Of a DNA stretch of 64,000 bases, positions 46,018 through 53,743 are shown in pieces. Under the pieces are notes generated by a model. That model did not search any database, was not told the DNA's origin, and worked only from the letters and a program-made list of their open reading frames with translations. This DNA is from Acidobacteriota bacterium (GTDB lineage: Bacteria; Acidobacteriota; UBA890; WLXD01), in contig WLXD01000001.1 in NCBI GenBank assembly GCA_012103255.1, positions 1,067,501-1,131,500 on the forward strand, given 5' to 3'. The first letter of the stretch is position 1; each line of letters opens with the position of its first letter. The position numbers and the translations under genes were made by a program.

Positions 46018-47207
46018 GGACACCAGCCACTGCACTGGCAACGCCGAGCCGGCAGGTCGAAGTGCGCGTCTTGCGTGGTCCGGATGCTCTCGCCGACGCG
46101 GAACACCACTATCGGTACCTGTGGTCACGCACCGACCCGATGCCTCCGATGCTCGAATACGCCTGGGCGCGTACTTGGTGGGACCTGCATGCTGACGAAG
46201 GCGAGCTGTTCCTGGTGCTTGCCGAGATCGACCGTCAGCCCGTAGGCATGGCGCCCCTCTACATCCGTGGTCGCGAGCGTGGTGTTCGCGGAGCCCTGCG
46301 CACGATGTGCTTCCTGGGTACCGGAGAACCCGCGGCCGAGGAGGTATACGGCACCAACAACGGTTGGCTCGCCGCTCCCGAACATCAGACGCTGATCAGC
46401 GATGCCGTCGTCGATGCGCTGCGGGAACATCGATCCGAGTGGGATCGAGTCTGGCTCGCCAACATCGCGCCGGACGCCCGGATCGCGAGCGACGTCGAGA
46501 CGGGCCTGCAGGACGATCTACTGAGCTCCGAGATCACCGAGACCTGTAACTGGATCGTCGACGTTCCCGCGACCCTGGATGACTACTACGCCCGGATACC
46601 CGAGACCAAGCTCCGCACGAAGCTCAGGGCCGTCCTGAAGCGTGCCGACAAGGCGGGAGTCGAGGTTGAACGGGCCCGAAGCGTCGGTCGTGCGCTGGAG
46701 ATGTTCGAGGAGTTGATCGAGATTCACACCCGGCAATGGGAGGGCCGAGGACACGCGGGAGCGTGCTCGAGTCCCGTCTTCCGTGAGTTTCATCGGCGGA
46801 TGATCGCCTACTTTGCCCAGCAGGACCTGCTCTGGATGTTGCGCTCCACGGTGGGGGAGCAGACCATCGCGGTGCGCTACGGATTCCATACCGGCCGGAC
46901 CTTCTATGACTACATCGGCGGCATCGACCAGGAACTGCGTCGACACGCGCCGGGAATCATGACGACCCTACGTCTCGTCGAGCAGGGGCCTGAGGTCGGG
47001 TTCGATGCCCTGGACCTGTTGGCCGGCGACTACGGATACAAGCACCGGGTTTCGAACCGCCAGCTGCCGCTGGTTACGCTCGAGGGGTATGGAAAGACCC
47101 CCGCCGCGCGTGCGTTTGTCGCACTGCGGACGATGCGCGACCGGGTTCGCCAGGCAATCCCCAGGAACGGCACGGCGGAAACGCCGGGCGCAGGGCAGGG
47201 CGACTAG
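46014..47207 (+). CDS. GNAT-fold acyltransferase (BioF2/CelD-like)
   Basis: A 397-residue protein of the acetyltransferase_6 (BioF2-like/CelD) type, with a FemAB-like double GNAT layout: ARTWWDLHADEGELFLVLAEID, GMAPLYI, and late FYDYIGGIDQELRRHAPGIM and LDLLAGDYGYKHRV. Such proteins transfer acyl or amino-acyl groups to glycans in EPS or cellulose loci. It is the last plus-strand gene of the EPS operon, overlaps the previous stop by 4 bases, and shares a CTAG stop overlap with the convergent deacetylase gene. Confidence 0.85.
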   Translation: MRTPATALATPSRQVEVRVLRGPDALADAEHHYRYLWSRTDPMPPMLEYAWARTWWDLHADEGELFLVLAEIDRQPVGMAPLYIRGRERGVRGALRTMCFLGTGEPAAEEVYGTNNGWLAAPEHQTLISDAVVDALREHRSEWDRVWLANIAPDARIASDVETGLQDDLLSSEITETCNWIVDVPATLDDYYARIPETKLRTKLRAVLKRADKAGVEVERARSVGRALEMFEELIEIHTRQWEGRGHAGACSSPVFREFHRRMIAYFAQQDLLWMLRSTVGEQTIAVRYGFHTGRTFYDYIGGIDQELRRHAPGIMTTLRLVEQGPEVGFDALDLLAGDYGYKHRVSNRQLPLVTLEGYGKTPAARAFVALRTMRDRVRQAIPRNGTAETPGAGQGD

Positions 47208-48097
47208 CCGAAGAGCCGCTCCGCGACGGTCGGCGGCGCCTGAACTCGTGTCGGCAGGTCGAGTAGCGCCGCGATCGAGATGAAGTCGAACTCCCGCAAC
47301 AGCGTCACGAGCTTCGATTCCGTGGTGTCGAGATTCACGTAGTGACGCCAGCGGTTGAGCCATGTGCCCGGGAGTCGCGGCTGTTCGGGGTCGATCTCCC
47401 ACGGATGCAAGTACATCACGGCTGGCCGTTCGAGCCGATCGTTCAAGCGATGCAGCGCCGCGCGCGTCACGGCGAGTGGGTAGAGGCGGAAGTACCCGCC
47501 TCCCGCAACAGGCCAGCGGCGCCCGAGCGCCGAGATGCTCGGCGGCGGAACCTCGATGAGACCGGGACTATGGTCGCCGGGGTCCAGAATCGTGTGGATG
47601 TCGGGTCGCGCGTCCGGTACGCCATAGCGGCGGCGACGGATCGGATAGACGCTCGAGTCATAGACGTAGCCGGCCTGCGCCAGCGTTTCCAACGCCCACC
47701 AGCTCCGCGGAACGATCGAGAAGCTCGGCGCGCGATAGCCATGCACGGCGCACCCGGTGAGATCTTCGAGGAAGCCTTTCGTGCGCACCACGTCTTGTTC
47801 GAACTCGGAGGGCGACTGGTCGTAAACCAGCTGGTGACTCCAGCCGTGCGAGGCAATCTCGTGCCCCGCGCCTGCGATCTCGCGGATCAGGTCCGGATAG
47901 CGCGCGGCCACCCACCCGAGAATGAAGAACGTCGCCTGAACGTCATGTTCCCCGAGCCGCGCGAGCAACCGCTGGGTGTTCGCTTCGACTCGGCCCGGTA
48001 GCGAGTTCCAGTCTTCGCGCGTCACGTGCGACTGGAGCCCATTCGCGTGGAAGTAGTCCTCCACATCGATGGTCAGCAGATTGGGGACACGCGCCAT
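47204..48097 (-). CDS. Polysaccharide deacetylase of the XrtA-associated DUF3473 type
   Basis: A 297-residue NodB-domain protein starting LLTIDVEDYFHANG, with ATFFILGWVA, zinc-binding SHGWSHQLVYDQ, GYRAPSFSI and a C-terminal MYLHPWEIDPEQPRLPG segment typical of DUF3473. This subfamily is a marker of exosortase-A (PEP-CTERM) EPS loci. The catalytic motifs are intact. Its stop shares the bases CTAG with the stop of the convergent GNAT gene, and its start is adjacent to the end of the sugar-transferase gene upstream, so these two form a short minus-strand operon. Confidence 0.9.
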   Translation of the reverse strand: MARVPNLLTIDVEDYFHANGLQSHVTREDWNSLPGRVEANTQRLLARLGEHDVQATFFILGWVAARYPDLIREIAGAGHEIASHGWSHQLVYDQSPSEFEQDVVRTKGFLEDLTGCAVHGYRAPSFSIVPRSWWALETLAQAGYVYDSSVYPIRRRRYGVPDARPDIHTILDPGDHSPGLIEVPPPSISALGRRWPVAGGGYFRLYPLAVTRAALHRLNDRLERPAVMYLHPWEIDPEQPRLPGTWLNRWRHYVNLDTTESKLVTLLREFDFISIAALLDLPTRVQAPPTVAERLFG

Positions 48098-49183
48098 CTA
48101 ACGCGCTCCCTTGCCGGTCAGCATCACTCGGGCTGTTTCGAACATGATCGTCAGGTCGAAGGCCACCGAGATGCGCTTGATGTAATAGAGGTCGAACTCG
48201 AGCTTCTCTTCGGATTCTTCCACCGAGGCGCCGTACGGGTACTTCACCTGGGCCCATCCTGTGAGGCCCGGCCGCACTGCGTGTCGCTGGTCGTAGTACG
48301 GGATCGCCTGTCGCAGCGTATTGACGAAGGTCGGCTGTTCGGGACGCGGGCCCACGAAGCTCATCTGGCCCAGAAGAATGTTCCAGAGTTGCGGCAACTC
48401 GTCGAGTCGCGACTTGCGTAGGAATTTGCCGATCGGAGTGATGCGAGAGTCATTCTCCGTAGCCCACTGCGCACCGTTGGCTTCGGACTCCTGGCACATC
48501 GTGCGGAACTTCATGATCGTGAACGGCAGACCAAGTAGTCCGACCCTGGCTTGCTTGAAGATCGCCGGACCCGGCGAGGTGGTGCGCACCGCGATGGCCA
48601 CCGCGGCCATGATCGGACTCGTCAACAGAAGCAGCACCGCGGCGAGCCCGACGTCGACAATCCGCTTCAGCGCCAGCGTAGGCCGTCCGGGCACGAAGCC
48701 ATCGGCGAAAATGATCGTGCTCGGTCGCATGCGCGAGACCAGCATTCTGCCGGTCAGTCGCTCATAGAAGTCGATCGCGTCGAAGACCTGCACGCCCCGT
48801 AGCTTTGCGTTGATCAGGGTTCCGAGGGGCAACTTTCCGCGACGGTCGGCGAGCGCGACGACCACGGTATGAATGTCGTGGTCGTTGAGTACGTCGTCGA
48901 TATCCGCCAGGCGACCCAGCGCCGGCGCGTCGAGCGTGGCGGGCGTTGGAAAGGGCAGGATCCGCGCGCTGCCGTCCGGTCCGGATGTGGGAGTCTGCGC
49001 CTCACGGTGCTCGAACTCGTCCGCAACGGGAATGTAGCCGGAGAGGCGGAAGCCCCAGGGCCGCGCGTCAGAGGTGCATGCTGCGATCTGGCGCGCCAGG
49101 CTGCCGTCGCCCAGAACCAGAACGCGTGCCGCCGTGGCCGGCTCCCTGGCCACGCTCAGGCGGAGTTTGGCCGCACCTGTCAC
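48098..49183 (-). CDS. XrtA-type initiating sugar transferase (Bac_transf) lacking N-terminal membrane region
   Basis: A 361-residue polyprenyl-phosphate sugar phosphotransferase. A central Rossmann-like domain (RVLVLGDGSLARQIAA) is followed by the membrane helix of the Bac_transf domain (VDVGLAAVLLLLTSPIMAAVAIAV), the catalytic-domain motifs SPGPAIFKQARVG and KFRTM, DELPQLWNILLGQMSFVGPRPEQP and RPGLTGWAQV. It should start EPS repeat units on undecaprenyl phosphate. Related proteins are about 100 residues longer, with four membrane helices first. Upstream of the GTG start only 72 bases separate it from moaC, with an in-frame TAG, so this region is truly absent here. Confidence 0.9.
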   Translation of the reverse strand: MTGAAKLRLSVAREPATAARVLVLGDGSLARQIAACTSDARPWGFRLSGYIPVADEFEHREAQTPTSGPDGSARILPFPTPATLDAPALGRLADIDDVLNDHDIHTVVVALADRRGKLPLGTLINAKLRGVQVFDAIDFYERLTGRMLVSRMRPSTIIFADGFVPGRPTLALKRIVDVGLAAVLLLLTSPIMAAVAIAVRTTSPGPAIFKQARVGLLGLPFTIMKFRTMCQESEANGAQWATENDSRITPIGKFLRKSRLDELPQLWNILLGQMSFVGPRPEQPTFVNTLRQAIPYYDQRHAVRPGLTGWAQVKYPYGASVEESEEKLEFDLYYIKRISVAFDLTIMFETARVMLTGKGAR

Positions 49184-49255
49184 GCGGTCAACTTTCGGGG
49201 CCCGACGCGCCGGGTCAAGAGGGTGGGAAAACTTTTTCCCTGCCGCGGTAAGGGG

Positions 49256-49756
49256 CTACCCAGACTTGCCGCGGGCGGTAGCGTCGCGCGTCCAGTCGCC
49301 GCTGCGTCCGCCGCTCTTGCTCTCGAGAGTCACGCTATCGATTCGCATGTCCCGTTGGAGCGCCTTGCACATGTCGTAGAGCGTGAGCAGTGCAACGCTG
49401 GTGCCGGTCAGCGCCTCCATCTCCACGCCAGTGCTCCCCGTGGTGGTCGCCGTAGTACAGACACGTATCCCATCATCCGCGGCCTCGATCTCGACATCGA
49501 CGCGTGCCAGCGGCAAGGGGTGACACATCGGGATCAGCTCGGAGGTTCGCTTGGCCGCCTGGATCCCGGCGATCCGCGCGACTTCGACGACGCCGCCCTT
49601 CGGCGTTTCGCCGGCCAGCACCCTCTGCCGTGTATCCGGATTCATCCGCAAGTGACCTGACGCCATGGCGGTTCGCCGCGTCGCGGGCTTGTCCCCGACG
49701 TCGACCATGCGTGCGCGGCCGGCAGAATCCAGATGGGTGAGTCCGTCGCTGTCCAT
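49256..49756 (-). CDS. moaC: Cyclic pyranopterin monophosphate synthase MoaC
   Basis: A 166-residue enzyme of molybdenum cofactor synthesis. The family pattern is clear: LTHLDSAGRARMVDVGDKPATRR at the N-terminus in pieces, AGIQAAKRTSELIPMCHPLPL, and TGVEMEALTGTSVALLTLYDMCKA with the catalytic Lys and His/Met-rich regions. It converts the cyclic GTP-derived intermediate made by MoaA to cPMP. No other Mo-cofactor gene is nearby. Its start lies 5 bases from a 12-bp palindrome, and no Shine-Dalgarno is visible. Confidence 0.95.
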   Translation of the reverse strand: MDSDGLTHLDSAGRARMVDVGDKPATRRTAMASGHLRMNPDTRQRVLAGETPKGGVVEVARIAGIQAAKRTSELIPMCHPLPLARVDVEIEAADDGIRVCTTATTTGSTGVEMEALTGTSVALLTLYDMCKALQRDMRIDSVTLESKSGGRSGDWTRDATARGKSG

Positions 49757-49761
49757 ACGGC

Positions 49762-49773
49762 CAGTCTAGACTG
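49762..49773. promoter_or_regulatory. Perfect 12-bp palindrome in the moaC/GWxTD divergent region
   Basis: CAGTCTAGACTG is an exact palindrome centred 11-12 bases upstream of the moaC start, where a ribosome binding site would be, and about 60 bases before the GWxTD gene start. It could be an operator for either gene. The rest of this 72-base gap shows no convincing promoter. Confidence 0.4.
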
Positions 49774-49828
49774 AGATGGCTGTATTCAAGTTCCCTCGAC
49801 TTCGACGCCTGCTATTCCAGGACTCGCG

Positions 49829-51994
49829 ATGAATCGGCTTTGTGTGGCCGTGACACTCCTGAGCGCGACGATCGCGCCGACCTACGCCCGGGGCCAGGCC
49901 GTACAGCTGGACGCGTTCGAGCGAGTCGATGTCGAGTCGCTGCCCGCCGAGCACCGCGACTGGCTGGAGGAGTACGTCGCAGCGATCATCACGGATGATG
50001 AGCGTGAGGTGTTCCTTCGGATGGACACTGATGCTCGCCGCGACTCGTTTATTCAGCGCTTCTGGGAGGCTCGCGACCCGAGCCCGGGTACTCCGCGCAA
50101 CGAGTATCGCGAGCTGTACGCGGAGCGCTACGAGTATGTGAAGGAGACGCTCGGGCGGACCCATATGATCGACGCTTGGCGAAGCGACATGGGTCGCGTC
50201 TATCTGCTTCTCGGGCGGCCGCAGTCTATGAATCGTCTGCCCAACACGAGTCAGGCGGTCCCAGTCGAGGTCTGGTTCTACAACGTTGACCCGGCCTTGG
50301 GTACACCTCCGTTCTTCTACTTGATCTTCTTCAAGGATCGCGGAGTAGGGGACTACCGGCTCTACAGTCCCGCTATTGACGGGCCCGACAGTTTGCTCAA
50401 CCAGTCGGGTCAGGCGGATATGCGTTCGGGCACCCCGGGCCCCGGTGGCGGGTCTTTCGCCCGTACTGACGAGCAGCGTGCAATCGAGGCCCTGCGCAAG
50501 ATCGATCCCGAGCTCGGGAACGCTGCCGCTAGCCTTGTTCCGGGCGACGCGGCTGGCGTCGTCGTCTCACCACTGCGCTCCGAGATGGTGCTGTCGCGGT
50601 TGTTCGAGATTCCCAATCGACTCATGCCTTCGGCGCCCTGGGCATACAGGTTGCTGGCAGGCGATGCCGATGCTGACGTCAGATTCGAGACACTGTCGAT
50701 GACGGCCGAGGCACATGTCCTGTTCGACCCGTCCGGGCTGCCGTTCGCGCACTTCGCGACACGCACAGTCGGCGACGAGCTCAATCTCAACAACTATGGC
50801 GACGACTACTACGTGACCTTCGAGATCGCCTCTTCGCTTCGTGACGGCGATCTCCGCGTTCTCGAGGATCGTCCTGCGAAGACGCTTCAGGCGAGTCTGG
50901 ATGAAGACGCCGCGCGGCGGTTGAGGGGCGGTCCCGTTCAGTACATCGAGCGTATGCCCCTTCTGCCGGGTAGCTATGCGCTGGACGTGATGCTTGAGAA
51001 CAACCTGTCGCGTCGGTTCGCACGGTCGACGTTCGATCTACGCGTTCCAAACCTGGAAGGCGATACGGTGGAAGCGACCCGTCCGGTGTTGGCGTTCGAA
51101 ACCAATTCGCTAGAGGGCACCTACGATCGCTTCCAGGAGCAGTACCCGTATCAGGTGGGCGAGCGCATCCTGTTGCCGGCGGTCGGTGGCGCCGTGGCGG
51201 CTGACTCCGACGTGACCCTCTATTGGCAGGTCTATGTGCCGGACGGCTACGTGGATCCGTTGCAGCTGATCGTCGCGGTGACCGACACCGATGGCAATAC
51301 GTTGCTCGAGCGTAGCGTTCGCCTGGTGGCCAGCGAGCGCGGGCCGCATGGATTGCTCACAGCCGATCCACAGATCGATCTGACCGGATTCACGGCGGGG
51401 GACTACCAGGTCGACGCTTCCATCGAAGGCACGGAGTTGCGCTACGAGCTTCCGCTCAAGGTAGTGGCCGCATCCGACTACGTTCGGCCGTTCGTTCACG
51501 GCGTGCGGTATCCACCTGCCGGAGGCGTGGACGATGCCCTGGCGCGGGCCGCTCAGCGGCGAGTGCTAGGTCAGACCGACGCGGCGATGGCGGCTCTGGG
51601 AGAGGTGCTTCGTCGCGATCCGGATCACGCCGGGGCGTTCGCGCTTCAGATCGAGTTGCTTACCGACGCGGGGCGGTTTACTGATCTCGCCGACCTGATA
51701 CGGCCGCGCCTCGTTGACCGACCCAACGACGCGGAGCTCCTGCTGCAGATGGCAGCGGTTCACGCCCAACTGGGCGAGCACTACGACGCGATCCGGTACT
51801 ACGAACGTTCGCGTTTGGCGGGCGCTGAGGAGACTCTTGAACTGCTCAACGCATTGGCGTCGGAGTACTACGCGGACGGCAACTTCGACCAGGCCCGTGA
51901 ACTGTTTGAGCGATCGCTGGAGGTCCTGCCGGATCAGCCGCAGATCCGACGGGTACTTGAAGAGGTGCTCGGACAGACGTCCGACCGGCGCTAG
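49829..51994 (+). CDS. GWxTD-domain protein with C-terminal TPRs
   Basis: A 721-residue protein with a signal peptide (CVAVTLLSATIAPTYARGQ). The N-terminal GWxTD domain has the pattern EYVAAIITDDEREVFLRM, FWEARDPSPGTPRNEY, and the name motif in the variant form AWRSD before MGRVYLLLGRPQS. The middle is beta-rich, and the last 170 residues are TPR helices (DAAMAALGEVLRRDPDHAGAF and others). GWxTD proteins are secreted or periplasmic proteins of unknown function, frequent in Acidobacteria, Gemmatimonadetes and Bacteroidetes. Its stop shares CTAG with the convergent CRTAC1 gene. A second GWxTD protein lies at 53744. Confidence 0.88.
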   Translation: MNRLCVAVTLLSATIAPTYARGQAVQLDAFERVDVESLPAEHRDWLEEYVAAIITDDEREVFLRMDTDARRDSFIQRFWEARDPSPGTPRNEYRELYAERYEYVKETLGRTHMIDAWRSDMGRVYLLLGRPQSMNRLPNTSQAVPVEVWFYNVDPALGTPPFFYLIFFKDRGVGDYRLYSPAIDGPDSLLNQSGQADMRSGTPGPGGGSFARTDEQRAIEALRKIDPELGNAAASLVPGDAAGVVVSPLRSEMVLSRLFEIPNRLMPSAPWAYRLLAGDADADVRFETLSMTAEAHVLFDPSGLPFAHFATRTVGDELNLNNYGDDYYVTFEIASSLRDGDLRVLEDRPAKTLQASLDEDAARRLRGGPVQYIERMPLLPGSYALDVMLENNLSRRFARSTFDLRVPNLEGDTVEATRPVLAFETNSLEGTYDRFQEQYPYQVGERILLPAVGGAVAADSDVTLYWQVYVPDGYVDPLQLIVAVTDTDGNTLLERSVRLVASERGPHGLLTADPQIDLTGFTAGDYQVDASIEGTELRYELPLKVVAASDYVRPFVHGVRYPPAGGVDDALARAAQRRVLGQTDAAMAALGEVLRRDPDHAGAFALQIELLTDAGRFTDLADLIRPRLVDRPNDAELLLQMAAVHAQLGEHYDAIRYYERSRLAGAEETLELLNALASEYYADGNFDQARELFERSLEVLPDQPQIRRVLEEVLGQTSDRR

Positions 51995-53667
51995 CGACTC
52001 GCCACAACACCGAGTCCTTGGCGGACGAGCGCGTGGGTGCCCGATGCGACTGCGCCCAGATGCTCCGCGTCGCCTCCCGGCCACCGGATGTCGATGGTTG
52101 CTTCGGTGGCCTCACCGAGGCCCAGGTGGACGACCGAGGGTCCCGAACTGCAGTACGACGACCCCGCGCGAAGCTCTCGCACCACGGTGGTGTCGCCGAA
52201 GGTTGCTGTGACGCGCGCGCCGGCCGGCCAGCGACTGCCGTTGCGGCCCGCCAATCGTAGCGAAATCCAATTGCCTGGGGTGGAAGAGTTGATGAGGAGT
52301 TCGGGGGAGCCGCCGTTGTTGCTCACCACCAGGTCCAGCAGCCCGTCGGCGTTCAGATCCGCGGCAACGGATCCGCGGGAGACGGTGGCTGCGCTCAGCC
52401 CGGCGGCAGCGCTGATGTCAGCGAACGCGCCATCGTCATTGCGAAATATCTGGTTGGTCTGGGCGTATGTGATGTTGTCGCGGAACTCAGCGATGTTGTC
52501 GATGATGTGACCGTTGGCGACGAAAAGATCGAGGTCGGAGTCGTTGTCGAGATCGGCCCAGTTGGTGCCGAACCCAACCTGTAGAAGGCTCGGCTCGCCC
52601 AGGCCGCTGGCGAAAGTGACCTCGGCGAAGGCGCTTTCACCGAGTCCCCGGTAGAGCGAGTTCGTCTCAAGATCCAGGTTGGTTACGAAGACGTCGAGCA
52701 ATCCATCGTTGTCGAAGTCGCCCCAGTCCGTGCCCATGCCGGCTTCTGCCTGTCCGTCGGCACTGAAAGCAACTCCGGAGAGGAGGCCGTCTTCCATGAA
52801 CGTGCCGGTGCCGTCGTTGCGGTAGAGGAAATTGCGAGTCGAATCGTTGGCGACGTAGGCGTCCGGGTCGCCGTCGTTGTCGTAGTCGCCGAAGACCACG
52901 CCGAGCCCTTTGCCGTCGAGCGTGTTCGCGATTCCGGCCTGAGCTCCGATCTCGGCGAAGGTCCCATTCCCCTCGTTCCGATAGAGCACATCGGCGGCCG
53001 CGTTGTACACGTCCGGATGACAGTAGGCGCGTAGGTTGCGTTGTGGGTTGCCGCAGAACTTGTGGTTGTTCCAGGTGAAGTCGACGTAGTTGGTGACGTA
53101 GAGATCGAGGTCTCCATCGGAGTCGATATCTGCCCACGCGGCCGATGCTCCCCAGGCGCCATCGTTCACCCGCGCATGCTCGCCAACTTCATCCCACGTG
53201 CCGTCGCCGTTGTTCCGGAACAACTGGTTGTTGCCCAGGTTGGTCACGTAAACATCAGGGAAGCCATCGTCGTCGAAGTCGGCAACCGCCACGCCCATCG
53301 ACCAACTCGTCGAATCGCCATTGCCGACCGCGGTGAAAGTGCCGTCGCCATCCGCTCGGTACAGCCGGTTCCGGGGGTCGGTGGACGCCTGCGTGCCAGG
53401 AGTCGCGGCACCCTGAGCCCAGTAGAGATCGACGTAGCCATCCTGATCAAAATCCGCGGCCGCGACTCCCGACCCCATCGTTTCCACCATGTACCGATCA
53501 CCAACGGCACCTGTCGCGTGGACGAAGTCGAGCCCGGCGGCGGACGCGCGTTCTTCGAAAGCGATGGGAGCCTGTGCCGCGGCCGTGGCGGTCGAGATCG
53601 CGCAGATGCCGACGGCAGACGCCCGCAGCGCTACGGTTCTGAAACGACGGATTGGGTCAAAGGGCAT
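51991..53667 (-). CDS. CRTAC1-family secreted protein (VCBS/FG-GAP repeats and ASPIC/UnbV domain)
   Basis: A 558-residue protein with a signal peptide (AVGICAISTATAAAQAP). It has about seven calcium-binding beta-propeller repeats with DxDxDGxxD loops, for example DFDQDGYVD, DFDDDGFPD, DIDSDGDLD, DYDNDGDPD, DFDNDGLLD and DLNADGLLD. An ASPIC/UnbV domain follows at the C-terminus (NWISLRLAGRNGSRWPAGARV, VHLGLGEA, IRWPGG). The fold is an integrin-alpha-like propeller. Such proteins are abundant in Acidobacteria and Planctomycetes, and their role, possibly adhesion or ligand binding, is unknown. It sits between two GWxTD genes and shares its stop bases with the first. Confidence 0.92.
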   Translation of the reverse strand: MPFDPIRRFRTVALRASAVGICAISTATAAAQAPIAFEERASAAGLDFVHATGAVGDRYMVETMGSGVAAADFDQDGYVDLYWAQGAATPGTQASTDPRNRLYRADGDGTFTAVGNGDSTSWSMGVAVADFDDDGFPDVYVTNLGNNQLFRNNGDGTWDEVGEHARVNDGAWGASAAWADIDSDGDLDLYVTNYVDFTWNNHKFCGNPQRNLRAYCHPDVYNAAADVLYRNEGNGTFAEIGAQAGIANTLDGKGLGVVFGDYDNDGDPDAYVANDSTRNFLYRNDGTGTFMEDGLLSGVAFSADGQAEAGMGTDWGDFDNDGLLDVFVTNLDLETNSLYRGLGESAFAEVTFASGLGEPSLLQVGFGTNWADLDNDSDLDLFVANGHIIDNIAEFRDNITYAQTNQIFRNDDGAFADISAAAGLSAATVSRGSVAADLNADGLLDLVVSNNGGSPELLINSSTPGNWISLRLAGRNGSRWPAGARVTATFGDTTVVRELRAGSSYCSSGPSVVHLGLGEATEATIDIRWPGGDAEHLGAVASGTHALVRQGLGVVASR

Positions 53668-53743
53668 GACTTATACTCGCGACGCGGGCCCTCGTCGGAG
53701 GGCGCCTGGCCGAATTCTACCGCCCGAGGTCACAGGCAATTCC

